DNA of 64,000 nt from Rubrivirga sp. SAORIC476 (lineage in GTDB: Bacteria > Bacteroidota > Rhodothermia > Rhodothermales > Rubricoccaceae), in NCBI RefSeq assembly GCF_002283555.1, contig NZ_MVOI01000006.1, positions 1-64,000 of the forward strand, in the 5' to 3' direction. Position numbers and translations under genes: made by a program. Positions 1-10,828 of the stretch are shown one piece after another. The notes under the pieces are model-generated. The model did not search any database. It was not told where the DNA came from and was given only the letters and a program-made list of their open reading frames with translations. Every line of letters begins with the position of its first letter. Position 1 is the stretch's first letter.

Positions 1-3000
1 CTCGCCGGTGCCGGTGGAGGGAATCCAGGTGGCGGTGGCGGCGTCGTAGCTCGTCTCGAGGTTGGGCGGGTTGGCGGCCGGGTAGTAGCCGGGCACGCCG
101 CGGACGAGGTTCATCGCCGCGAGGTCGTCGACGGTGAGGCCAGCCGACGGGGTTCCGAGGAAGCGGAAGCCCTTCGGATCGTCGATCAGGATCGACACGC
201 TACCCGGGCCCGTGGCTCCCACGGTCATCGTGAGCGGGACCGTGGTGGTCGGCTGCTCGGGATCGTTGGAGGTGATCACGAGGTCGGCCGTGTAGACGCC
301 GTCGACGAGTCCGGTCGCGTCGAAGGTGAGCGTGGCCGTCTCCGAGGCTCCGGGGGCGACCGTGCCGCTGGCGGGTGCGACCGTCACGAACGGCGGGTCG
401 GGCGGCGTGGGCCGCGGCGACGCCGAGACACTCGGCGGCAGGATCTGCGCCGTGAGGTTGTTGTGCATGTACGCCGCATTGAAGACCATCTGGAGGGCGT
501 CCGTGCCCGCCGCGTTCTCGATGCCGATGGTGTGCGAGAGCGGGTCGCTCGCGTCATCGGTCATCGTGAGGTAGTTGAGGTCGATCTGGCCGCTGGCGTA
601 GAGGACCGCCTGGAAGGTGGTGGCCTCGGCCGCGACGTTGTAGTGCGGCACGTCGGTGAACTGCACGATGAAGTGCCCCTCGCCCGAGTCCCAGTAGGTG
701 ATCGTTCCCCCGGCGAGCGGGTTGAGATCGTCCCAGTACATCGCGATCAGGTTGTTCGGCGTGCTCGTGCTCGGCATGTTCTGGTTGGTCAGCGATGAGC
801 TGCCGCTGCCGAACGTGAGCAGGCCGTTGGAGCCGATGTAGATCGTGCTCTGCGAGGCGCCATAGAACGGGAACGAGAACGGGAGCGTCAGCGCGCCCGA
901 GGCCGCGTCGTCGCCGAGGGCGACGGGGGTGCCGATCTCCTCGATGTCGAAGAAGTAGGCGCTCGGTCCGCCCGCCTCGTCGGAGTCGGCGAAGGTGTTG
1001 CCGAACGTGTCGGAGCCGCTGCCGAGGGCCCTTCCGGTGCCGCCGAGGGCGGTCTCGTCGCTGGCCTTCGGAGCCGACGTGTCCGCTGCCGGGGCGGCGG
1101 ACGGGGCCTGCGGACGCGCGGCGGCGTCGCCCGGACGGACCTCGTTCTGGATCGAGGCCGACCACGTCAGGCCAGCGTCACCGGGCGAGGCCGTGTTCGA
1201 GATCGTCACGTCGCTCGTGGTCGTCTCGTCCACCTCAAGGGAGACCGAGACCGAGCCCGGCGTCACGTCGATGGACGGCGGCGGCAGCGGCAGCGTGACG
1301 CTGTACCCCTGGTCGGTGTAGCTGTCGTACATCGTCTGGAGGGCCGCCGAGGAGTAGCCCATGTTCACCGCGGCCTGGATGACGGCCTGCGCCGCCTGCG
1401 GCTGCGTGGTGCCGCCATTCGTCATGGCGAGGCCCTCGAAGACGGCCGTGTCGGTGTCTTCGCGGCCGAGCACGTCCCAGATGCGCATGTTGGACGTCGA
1501 CCAGTGCTGGCCGCGCGCGTGGGGGGCGCTGCCTTCCGGGTAGTCCGTGGCGCGGTCGGTCACGCGGCCGTTCCAGCACTCGTTGTGGCCGTCCCACTTG
1601 AAGACCCAGTCGTAGGCCGCGTCGGAGGGCGTCAGGAGGCCGAGCGAGCGCGTGTAGCTGGCAGCCACGTAGTCACCGAAGCCCTCCGAGAGGCCGTCGC
1701 CGTTGGAGATGGCCGCGAGCCAGTCGTGGAGGCCGTGGCCGAGCTCGTGGATCACCACGTCGGCGTCCTCGGCGTCGTCCACGCAGCCCTCGCCGAAGAC
1801 GACGATGTCGCTCCCGCTGGAGAAGTACGAGTTGTCGGCGCCGTTGGCCCCGTGCGGGTCAAAGCGCACGCCCGTCGTGTAAGCCTGCGGCGTCGCGTCG
1901 ATGCCGAGCTCCACGTTGACGTACCGCATGTAGTTGTCGATGTGCCAGTACGTGTTGGCCGCCTCGAAGGCGTCGGCGTTGCGCGAGTAGTCGTAGTTCG
2001 GCGAGGCCTGCGCGAAGAGGCCCTTCGCAGGCGCCTCCAACTCGCGGATCTCGGCCCACGGGCCGACGAGATTGTAGTTGACGCCATCGAACGTGAGGTC
2101 GCGCAGCGTCACCGCCGAGCGCGCCGCCGTGAGGGCCGCCGTGTCGGCGTCGCCGCCGTCGACGTACTGACCGCCGTAGAGGACGCCCGCTCGCGTGAGC
2201 GGGTCGGGGTTGAAGATCATCGCCGTCCCGTCGACGCGGGAGAACATCGTCGGCTCGGCCAGCGGGACCATCGACCGCACCGGCGGGTCGTCGTCGTCGT
2301 GCCCGGCGTGGTAGATCGTGCGGTCCGCCACGCGGACGAGCTCGCCCGTGTGGGCGTCCACGATGCCTTCCCAGGAGCCGCCCGGCACGCCGCCTTCGAC
2401 GCGGACGCTCCAGGCCAGGCGCGTCGGAGAACTCGGCCAGATGACGAGCTCGGTCTGCTCGAACAGCGGCTCGGACCGCACGCCGAGGTGGGCGTAGACG
2501 GCCGAGCGCGCGGCGCCCTCGCCCACGGCGGGCCGGATGTCGACGGCCGTGAGGTCGTCGCGGTAGCCGTTGGCGAGGAACTGGACGCGGTCGCGCCGGT
2601 CGATCGTCACCACCGTCTCATCGCCCCACACGGGCACGCCCGCGACAGTCTGGCGGAAGCGGACCACGGTGCCCGCGCGACCCTCCCGGACGCGCTGCAG
2701 CACGAGGTCGGACGCGTCGAAGGTCCGCAGCCCGACCACGGAGGGGTTGCTCGTCAGGTAGGCGCGGGCCTGGCTCTCCGGCGAGCCAGGCGCCATCGGC
2801 GCGTTGATCGCGGCCAGGATGGCCGGGCGCGACGAGCCTACGAAGGTCAGGCCGTCCGGCGCGAGCTCCGCGACGGGGTCGGCCCCGAGCACCAGCGGGC
2901 TGACGGGCGCCGGCTTCTGGGCGAGCGCGGGAGGCGCCGTTGCCAGCGCGGCGAGCAACAGCGCGCCGACCAGATGGCGCGCTCGAGTAAAGGTGGAGAT

Positions 3001-3003
3001 CAT
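1..3003 (-). CDS. Secreted M36-like metallopeptidase, C-terminal part beyond the window
   Basis: Zinc endopeptidase, probably exported and anchored or released outside the cell. The first 28 residues form a signal peptide (MISTFTRARHLVGALLLAAL, then ...APPALAQ), which fixes the start. Residues about 70-130 look like an FTP propeptide (RFRQTVAGVPVWGDE), followed by a PepSY-like stretch (WEGIVDAHTGELV). The catalytic HELGH is residues 419-423 (bases 1735-1749), with LSEGFGDY about 20 residues later supplying the glutamate ligand typical of fungalysin/M36. Further on come a BACON-like domain, a NIDO-like domain (SNGLLTFG, FIVQFTDVP), another BACON-like repeat (GVYTADLVITSNDP) and the start of a module also present in the next gene. 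The frame is open to base 1 after 1001 codons, so the end, presumably a T9SS sorting domain, is missing. The M36 assignment rests on motif order, not on a search. Confidence 0.88.
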   Translation of the reverse strand, partial: MISTFTRARHLVGALLLAALATAPPALAQKPAPVSPLVLGADPVAELAPDGLTFVGSSRPAILAAINAPMAPGSPESQARAYLTSNPSVVGLRTFDASDLVLQRVREGRAGTVVRFRQTVAGVPVWGDETVVTIDRRDRVQFLANGYRDDLTAVDIRPAVGEGAARSAVYAHLGVRSEPLFEQTELVIWPSSPTRLAWSVRVEGGVPGGSWEGIVDAHTGELVRVADRTIYHAGHDDDDPPVRSMVPLAEPTMFSRVDGTAMIFNPDPLTRAGVLYGGQYVDGGDADTAALTAARSAVTLRDLTFDGVNYNLVGPWAEIRELEAPAKGLFAQASPNYDYSRNADAFEAANTYWHIDNYMRYVNVELGIDATPQAYTTGVRFDPHGANGADNSYFSSGSDIVVFGEGCVDDAEDADVVIHELGHGLHDWLAAISNGDGLSEGFGDYVAASYTRSLGLLTPSDAAYDWVFKWDGHNECWNGRVTDRATDYPEGSAPHARGQHWSTSNMRIWDVLGREDTDTAVFEGLAMTNGGTTQPQAAQAVIQAAVNMGYSSAALQTMYDSYTDQGYSVTLPLPPPSIDVTPGSVSVSLEVDETTTSDVTISNTASPGDAGLTWSASIQNEVRPGDAAARPQAPSAAPAADTSAPKASDETALGGTGRALGSGSDTFGNTFADSDEAGGPSAYFFDIEEIGTPVALGDDAASGALTLPFSFPFYGASQSTIYIGSNGLLTFGSGSSSLTNQNMPSTSTPNNLIAMYWDDLNPLAGGTITYWDSGEGHFIVQFTDVPHYNVAAEATTFQAVLYASGQIDLNYLTMTDDASDPLSHTIGIENAAGTDALQMVFNAAYMHNNLTAQILPPSVSASPRPTPPDPPFVTVAPASGTVAPGASETATLTFDATGLVDGVYTADLVITSNDPEQPTTTVPLTMTVGATGPGSVSILIDDPKGFRFLGTPSAGLTVDDLAAMNLVRGVPGYYPAANPPNLETSYDAATATWIPSTGTGE

Positions 3004-3124
3004 CGAGATCGGGGGGGTGGGGAAGGGCGGAGAAGCACGGAGGAGACATCGTGAGTCCCGAACGGCGCGGGACCCTGGCGACGCGACGATCCATCCCCGG
3101 ACCGTCTCTGTGCTCACCGATCCT

Positions 3125-3155
3125 TCATTCTACACCGCGGGTCGGGAAGCCACAA
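3125..3155 (-). promoter_or_regulatory. Possible promoter of the M36-like protease gene
   Basis: On the minus strand TTG (3153-3155) lies 20 nt before TAGAATGA (3125-3132), the same spacing as the rpmB promoter proposed at 15266-15296. The -7 box lacks the TT of the other sites and the leader would be about 120 nt, so this is tentative. The remainder of the 312-bp gap 3004-3315 holds only the two hairpins listed here. Confidence 0.3.
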
Positions 3156-3223
3156 CATGTGGGGCGACCTCCGGGCGAGATCCGCCCGTCACGGCCGACG
3201 CCCCTCGGTCCGCGAGCGAGACT

Positions 3224-3246
3224 CCCGACCTCGGTGCCGAGGCGGG
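3224..3246. repeat. Intergenic CCTCGG-CCGAGG palindrome
   Basis: CCTCGG (3229-3234) and CCGAGG (3237-3242) form a hairpin with a 2-nt loop and partly paired flanks. It belongs to the family of GCCTCGG/CCGAGGC palindromes found in at least seven other gaps of this window. Here it lies downstream of the metzincin gene, after that gene's stronger hairpin. Confidence 0.5.
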
Positions 3247-3261
3247 CATGCCTACACACGA

Positions 3262-3292
3262 CGGCGGCCGCTCCCGGAGGAGACGGCCGCCG
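3262..3292 (-). terminator. Hairpin terminator of the metzincin gene
   Basis: CGGCGGCCG (3262-3270) pairs perfectly over 9 bp with CGGCCGCCG (3284-3292), 23 nt beyond the stop codon on the minus strand. There is no T-tract, as with most hairpins in this window. Confidence 0.6.
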
Positions 3293-3315
3293 CACGCACG
3301 CACCCGGAACGCTCC

Positions 3316-6300
3316 CTACCGCACGACGACGGCGGATCGGGTCACCACGGTGCCGCCCGCTTCCAGACGGACCACGTAGACGCCCGCCGCCAGCGAGCCG
3401 CTGTCCAGCGTCGCCTCGTGACGACCCGCGCTCAGCGGACCGTCCACCAGCGTCGCCACCGACCGGCCGCGCACGTCGTACACCGTCACGCGCGCCGGGC
3501 CCGCCTCCGGCAGCGCGAACGACACCCGCGCCGCGCCCGTCGACGGGTTCGGCGCGATCGCCGTCAGCTCGACCTCCGTGATCGCCGCCTCAGCCGAGGC
3601 CGAGGTGCCGATCCGCAGCACGAACCGGTCGGTCGCGTTCGCGCCGTCGGCAAAGTCGCTCGACGGGATCACGTCGGTGAACGCCTCCAGCGTCCGCGCG
3701 ACGTCGAACGCGTAGCTCGACGCCATCCGGACGTCGATCTCGCGACCGGTCACGAGGTCCACCAGCACGACCGGCAGGCTGGCCGGCAGCGCGTCGGCGT
3801 CCCACGAGAGCGTGAACCGCGAGCCGGTGCCGCGCGCCTCGATCGCCAGCGGGATCTCGGCCGCCGCGAACGGACGCACATCATGTCCGAGGAACCGGCC
3901 ACCTGCGCGCGCCCCGATCTGTGCGTACGCCTCGGCGGGCACCTGGAACTTCGGCGTGTCCTCGTCGGCGTCGAACGCGGCCGACGCGCCGTCCACGAAG
4001 CGGATCGACAGCGCGCGGTCCGCCACCGGGGCGCCCTCGGCGTCGACGCCCGACAGCGAGAACGCCAGCCTCGGCGCCTCGGCCGACCGAGCGACTGAGG
4101 CCGACCGGGCCGCCGAGGCGGGCTGGGTGGCCGAGAACGGGATCGTGATCACGCGCGGGTTGCCGTTGACGCGCGGCCCCTTCGCCTTGGCCCGGAACGC
4201 CTGCCACGGCGCCACCGAGACCGGGTCTTCGACCCACGTCCGCGTCTCGGGGTCGTAGACCCACAGCGGCGCGTTCGGGCTCAGCTCGTCGCCGCCCGGC
4301 CACGTCGCGATGCCGGTCAGGTCGAGCGTCTCGCCGAACGGGTTGGCGAGGAAGTTGAACCGGGCGCCGTCGGTGTCGAGCGTCACGTCGACGTCGGCCG
4401 TGTTGGCCGGCAGGGGGGTCGAGAGGGTGACCGGGAATTCGTAGCCCAGGCTGACGTTCGGGTTGCCCTGGTTCTTGTCGTACATCTGCCAGCGGAAGCC
4501 GTGGCCGAGCGCGAGCACCTCGCCGGTGCCGAGCGCCGGAATCCAGCTCCCGGCGACGGGGTCGTAGTCGGTCCAGAGGTTGGGCGCGCGCGCGTTGGGG
4601 TAGTAGCCGGGCACGCCGCGGACGAGGTTCATGTCGGCGAGATCGTCCACGGTGACGCCGTCGGCGGGGGCGCCGAGGTAGCGGAAGCCGAGCCGGCCGT
4701 CGATCACGATGGAGACCTCCCCACTGCCGTCGTCGACCGTCAGCGTGATGGGGACCGTAATCGTCTCCTGGGTCGGGTCGTTCGTCGAGAACACCAGGTC
4801 GGCGGTGTAGGCGCCCTCCGCCAGGTCGGCGGCGTCGAAGGCGACCGCGATGGGCGCCGAGCTGCCGGGCGCGACCGTCCCGGCCACGGGCGACGGGGCG
4901 ACCCACAGCGTCGGCGCTCCGAAGGAGGCGCGGAACCGCATGTCGTTCCCGGTCCAGGTCGATGCGCCGCCGGGCGTGCCGTCGAACGAGATGAGCGCGG
5001 TGCCGCCGGCGTACGGGTCGGCCTCGGCGTAGGTGAACGGGAGCGCACCGGCGTCGAAGTCGAAGAACCACGTCACCACGTCTCCTGCGTTCACCGAGAC
5101 GGGCGTCGTGAGGGCGAACTCGACGAAGTCCCAGTCGGCCACGGTCAGGTCGAAGGGAATGGCGTCGAGCTCGGGGCCTGCGGTCCCGGTCCCGGCATAC
5201 ACACGCAGCGTGCCCGAACTCGTCCAGGTCGCGTTGTCGGCCGGGCCGTAGATGTCGGTCGCGATGGACGTGAGCGTTCCATCACACGGAGCCGTGAGAG
5301 ACTGCCCGAGTTCACTGCTTCCCTCGGTCGACCGGGTGAAGAAGTCGACGGCGTCCTGCTCGACGACCTGGCCGTCGACGCAGGCGGCCATCGCCACGGC
5401 GTCGTCGGCCGTCGTGACGTTGGCGAGCGAGAGGGACCACGCCAGGTCGGAGTCCGTGGAGGCGTTCGCGATCGTGACGGTCTCTGTCGCCGTGCCACCT
5501 ACAGGAAGCGTGAGCGAGAGGGCCGGCGGACTGACCGAGGCGACCGGCGGCGACACCGTGGACGCGCGGAAGGCGGCGACCGTCGCGCCGCGCTCGTCGA
5601 TCACACGGGCGTTGTCGCGGAGGTCGCGGTCGCCGGAGGCCGAGCCGCGCACGACGACGTCGGGGTTGGACCACTGCGGCAGGCGCGTGCACGGGCTCGC
5701 CGAGCAGTTGCTGTACGACATCACCGTCCGCCAGGAGGCCTCGCCGCTGGTCGCGTCCTGAAATTTGCCGTGTCCGTAGGCGTAGGGCGTCGTGGAGCCG
5801 TCCGCCTCGGGGTTGTGGCGGAGGCCCATGTTGTGGCCGAGCTCGTGGGCGAATGACAGGTTGCCGACGGCGCAGTCGTACGCGGTCACCGTAAACGCCG
5901 ACGAGGCGCTCGAGTTGATGTAGCCGCGCCCGCACGACCCGTAGACCGAGCTGGACGGGCCGATCAGCGCGACCAGGTCGGCGCCGTACTGGTCGCGGAG
6001 CGCGTGGACCTCGTCGAAGGTGCCGTCCGTCTGTCCCTGGAAGGCGGGCAGGTCGGTCGCGGTCGAGCCCGACGATGCGCCCGGCGTCTCGTAGGCATGG
6101 ACGAGGCGCAGCCGGGGCTGCACCGCACTGTTGTCGGAGGCCGTGTTGGACGCATCGACGGCGGCCTGCGCGAAGGCGACCGGGTCGGCGTAGACGGTGC
6201 TGACCTGAGAGGTGTAGGCCACGATCACGTCGATGGTCGGCGACGCGCTCCCGGCCGCAGGGCCACCAGCCGCCCCAGCGGGCGGGAGGCCCGGTACCCG

Positions 6301-6780
6301 ATCCTCCCGATCCTCGCCGGGCAGGGCGCCTTCGTCGTGGTCGCGGAACACGCTCGTGTCGAGGCGGAACAGGGCATGGAGCCCGCCCCCGAGCGGGCGC
6401 ACCTCGTAGACGGCGCCATCGTGCCAGACGGAGCCCGTCACCCAGCCCCGCCGGGCGACGAGAACGGCCTGCGAGGCGGCCCCGTCGCGTCCGGCCCACG
6501 AGGCGTCATCGGCCGCGCGGCGCTCGAATCGGCTCGGCGCGAGGACGGCCTCGGCGCGGCCCGGGAGCGTGAGGCGGACTGCCCCCTGCTCTCCGAGCAC
6601 CGCCGCGTCGGCGCGGACGAGGTCGATGGCGGAGACGCCGGGTTCGGCCTGGAGCTGGCGGAGGCGTCCCTCCTGCTCCGGTGTCAGCGCGAGGGACGCC
6701 GGGGTGGGGGAGAAGAGAGCAGGCTGGGCCAGCGCGGCCGGGGCCGCGAGCACCGCGAGGAGAAAAAAGACTGTGCGCAT
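3316..6780 (-). CDS. Secreted metzincin (reprolysin-like) protease with T9SS sorting domain
   Basis: Exported zinc protease of 1154 residues. The start at 6780 is chosen because MRTVFFLLAVLAAPAALAQ is a clean signal peptide; an in-frame ATG ten codons upstream would bury it. The metzincin signature HELGHNMGLRH is residues 312-322, followed by a Met-turn (VMSY) about 40 residues on, as in M12B/reprolysin-like bacterial enzymes. BACON-like Ig domains with the repeat SNDP/TNDP follow, then a 200-residue module beginning GFRYLGAP and containing NLVRGVPGYYP that is shared with the protease encoded next to it. The last 85 residues (APNPSTGAARVSFALPEAG ... GVYVVRLEAGG) are a T9SS type A sorting domain. 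Start and stop are supported by a hairpin just downstream. The 251-bp gap to the divergent acnA shows no convincing promoter, only TATTCTG near 6985 for acnA. Substrate unknown. Confidence 0.9.
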   Translation of the reverse strand: MRTVFFLLAVLAAPAALAQPALFSPTPASLALTPEQEGRLRQLQAEPGVSAIDLVRADAAVLGEQGAVRLTLPGRAEAVLAPSRFERRAADDASWAGRDGAASQAVLVARRGWVTGSVWHDGAVYEVRPLGGGLHALFRLDTSVFRDHDEGALPGEDREDRVPGLPPAGAAGGPAAGSASPTIDVIVAYTSQVSTVYADPVAFAQAAVDASNTASDNSAVQPRLRLVHAYETPGASSGSTATDLPAFQGQTDGTFDEVHALRDQYGADLVALIGPSSSVYGSCGRGYINSSASSAFTVTAYDCAVGNLSFAHELGHNMGLRHNPEADGSTTPYAYGHGKFQDATSGEASWRTVMSYSNCSASPCTRLPQWSNPDVVVRGSASGDRDLRDNARVIDERGATVAAFRASTVSPPVASVSPPALSLTLPVGGTATETVTIANASTDSDLAWSLSLANVTTADDAVAMAACVDGQVVEQDAVDFFTRSTEGSSELGQSLTAPCDGTLTSIATDIYGPADNATWTSSGTLRVYAGTGTAGPELDAIPFDLTVADWDFVEFALTTPVSVNAGDVVTWFFDFDAGALPFTYAEADPYAGGTALISFDGTPGGASTWTGNDMRFRASFGAPTLWVAPSPVAGTVAPGSSAPIAVAFDAADLAEGAYTADLVFSTNDPTQETITVPITLTVDDGSGEVSIVIDGRLGFRYLGAPADGVTVDDLADMNLVRGVPGYYPNARAPNLWTDYDPVAGSWIPALGTGEVLALGHGFRWQMYDKNQGNPNVSLGYEFPVTLSTPLPANTADVDVTLDTDGARFNFLANPFGETLDLTGIATWPGGDELSPNAPLWVYDPETRTWVEDPVSVAPWQAFRAKAKGPRVNGNPRVITIPFSATQPASAARSASVARSAEAPRLAFSLSGVDAEGAPVADRALSIRFVDGASAAFDADEDTPKFQVPAEAYAQIGARAGGRFLGHDVRPFAAAEIPLAIEARGTGSRFTLSWDADALPASLPVVLVDLVTGREIDVRMASSYAFDVARTLEAFTDVIPSSDFADGANATDRFVLRIGTSASAEAAITEVELTAIAPNPSTGAARVSFALPEAGPARVTVYDVRGRSVATLVDGPLSAGRHEATLDSGSLAAGVYVVRLEAGGTVVTRSAVVVR

Positions 6781-7031
6781 GAGAGAACGGGGGGAAGACG
6801 ACCGTGACATGGGGCCACTCGAGGAGGTCGTTCAAGGACTAGAGCGTCGGGTATCGGTCTGGACACCTCAAGATTGACCTCGGCCAGGATAGACCGGGTG
6901 CAGCATCCGACAGCGTGACAGCTGGAGCCCGTGGAGATCCGGTCTGTCCTCCAGCCCGACGGCACCTCTTCGTCCCTGAGGCGTGTATTCTGCCCCCCTC
7001 CCCCGACGACCCGACTCTGGACCCCTCCGAC

Positions 7032-9752
<2,721 letters not shown>

Positions 9753-9780
9753 CGACGGACGGACCGCCTCTGAGACTCTT

Positions 9781-9812
9781 CGCCCGCCTCGGTGACCGTG
9801 CCGAGGCGGGCG
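9781..9812 (+). terminator. acnA terminator hairpin (GCCTCGG palindrome)
   Basis: CGCCCGCCTCGG (9781-9792) pairs with CCGAGGCGGGCG (9801-9812): a perfect 12-bp stem with an 8-nt loop, 28 nt after the acnA stop. It lacks a T-tract. The core belongs to the recurring intergenic palindrome family. Confidence 0.65.
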
Positions 9813-9892
9813 TCGTCGCGTCTGGGGGGAATGGTCCCCCGGTTCCAGTGAGATGCCTCGGCCGTGCCAGGGGGGAGGCACAGGGCCAAGCC

Positions 9893-9900
9893 TACGTTGC
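9893..9900 (+). promoter_or_regulatory. Candidate -7 box for a small RNA
   Basis: TACGTTGC matches the TAnnTT box seen before many genes here. No gene starts on the plus strand downstream; instead a structured stretch ends in a T-tract terminator at 10004-10040. No TTG is found 20 nt upstream. Confidence 0.4.
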
Positions 9901-9906
9901 GGTCCC

Positions 9907-10040
9907 CTTCCCCACGGGTGCCGCCGTCGCTCGCGTCGGTGGCCCCGTTCCGGGCGGGATGACCATCGGGCCGTCTTCGGACGGCTTGCCCGGGACGGCA
10001 CGCCTGCCCTCGGTGCTTCGGCGCCGGGGGCAGTTTTGTT
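9907..10040 (+). ncRNA. Candidate structured small RNA between acnA and the response regulator gene
   Basis: About 134 nt lie between a TAnnTT promoter box (9893-9900) and the only classical T-tract terminator I found (10004-10040). The interval folds: GTGCCG (9918-9923) can pair with CGGCAC (9996-10001), enclosing GCCGTC-TTCG-GACGGC (9970-9985), a perfect UUCG hairpin. No open frame in it resembles a protein, and the following gene is on the other strand, so it is not a leader of that gene. I do not recognise it as 6S, SRP, tmRNA or RNase P RNA. The 5' end is estimated from the box. Alternative: the terminator serves read-through from acnA. Confidence 0.4.
10004..10040 (+). terminator. Intrinsic terminator with T-tract
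   Basis: CTGCCC (10004-10009) pairs with GGGCAG (10028-10033), then a T-G wobble, then CGGTGC-TTCG-GCGCCG (10011-10026): a 13-bp stem with a UUCG loop, followed directly by TTTTGTT (10034-10040). The T-tract orients it to the plus strand, although the hairpin could also serve the response regulator gene converging from 10082. Confidence 0.75.
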
Positions 10041-10081
10041 GCCAGGAGCGGAGCCGACCGCGCTTGCGGATCCGGTGCCCG

Positions 10082-10756
10082 TCAGTCGCCGTCCGGCTGG
10101 AGGACGCCGGTTCGCCACGCCCACGCGACGAGCTGCGGCCGCGTCCGGATGCCCAGCTTGTCGTAGACCGTGTGGACGTGCTTCTTGATGGTGCTCTCCG
10201 TCACGAAGAGGCGGTCGGCGATGTCGAGGTTGCCCAGTCCCTCGGCGACGAGCAGCGCCACCTCGCGCTCCCGAGCGGAGAGGGCAGCGAGCGCGTCCTC
10301 AGCGTCGGAGCGGCGGGTGGCGCGGCCCTGGTCCTGCTGCCGGCGGCGGTGGTAGAGCGCGCTGATGCGGCGGCTGAGCCAGCCCACGTCGCCCCGGCCT
10401 GCGCCGCGGACGGCCTCGGCGATGGCGGCGAGCGGCTCGCGTTTGGAGAGGTAGCCCGCCGCGCCCGCGTCCAGGACGCCCAGGATGTAGGCCTCGTCCT
10501 CGAAGGCGCTCAGCACCAGGACCGCCGTCTCGGAGCCTTGCTCGGCCAGCCGCTCGACCACGTCGAGGCCGGTCAGGCCGGGCATCTCCATGTCGAGAAC
10601 GAGCACGTCCGGCGCGTGCTCGGCGACGACCGCCAGCGCCTCGGGACCGGAGGAGGCCTCGGCGACGACTTCCAGGTCGGGTTCGCGGTCGAGGTGGGCG
10701 CGCAGACCGGCCCGGAACGTCGGGTGGTCGTCGGCGAGGGCGAGGCGGAGCAGCAT
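10082..10756 (-). CDS. NarL/LuxR-family response regulator
   Basis: Cytoplasmic DNA-binding response regulator of 224 residues. The receiver domain (residues 1-120) has the acidic pair Asp9-Asp10, the phosphoacceptor Asp55 in VLVLDMEMPG and the lysine in YLSKREP. A LuxR/GerE helix-turn-helix follows at about 155-215 (LSAREREVALLVAEGLGN ... ESTIKKHVHTVYDKLGI). It lies 72 bp downstream of, and on the same strand as, a histidine kinase with the HisKA_3 dimerisation domain that typically partners NarL-type regulators, so the two almost certainly form one two-component system. Target genes cannot be read from the sequence. Confidence 0.95.
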   Translation of the reverse strand: MLLRLALADDHPTFRAGLRAHLDREPDLEVVAEASSGPEALAVVAEHAPDVLVLDMEMPGLTGLDVVERLAEQGSETAVLVLSAFEDEAYILGVLDAGAAGYLSKREPLAAIAEAVRGAGRGDVGWLSRRISALYHRRRQQDQGRATRRSDAEDALAALSAREREVALLVAEGLGNLDIADRLFVTESTIKKHVHTVYDKLGIRTRPQLVAWAWRTGVLQPDGD

Positions 10757-10828
10757 GGCGAGTGGGGTGGGGCCACGGAAAGGAACGGCCGCCGTGCCGG
10801 GCGGGAGGTCAACGCGCGTACCGTTCCG

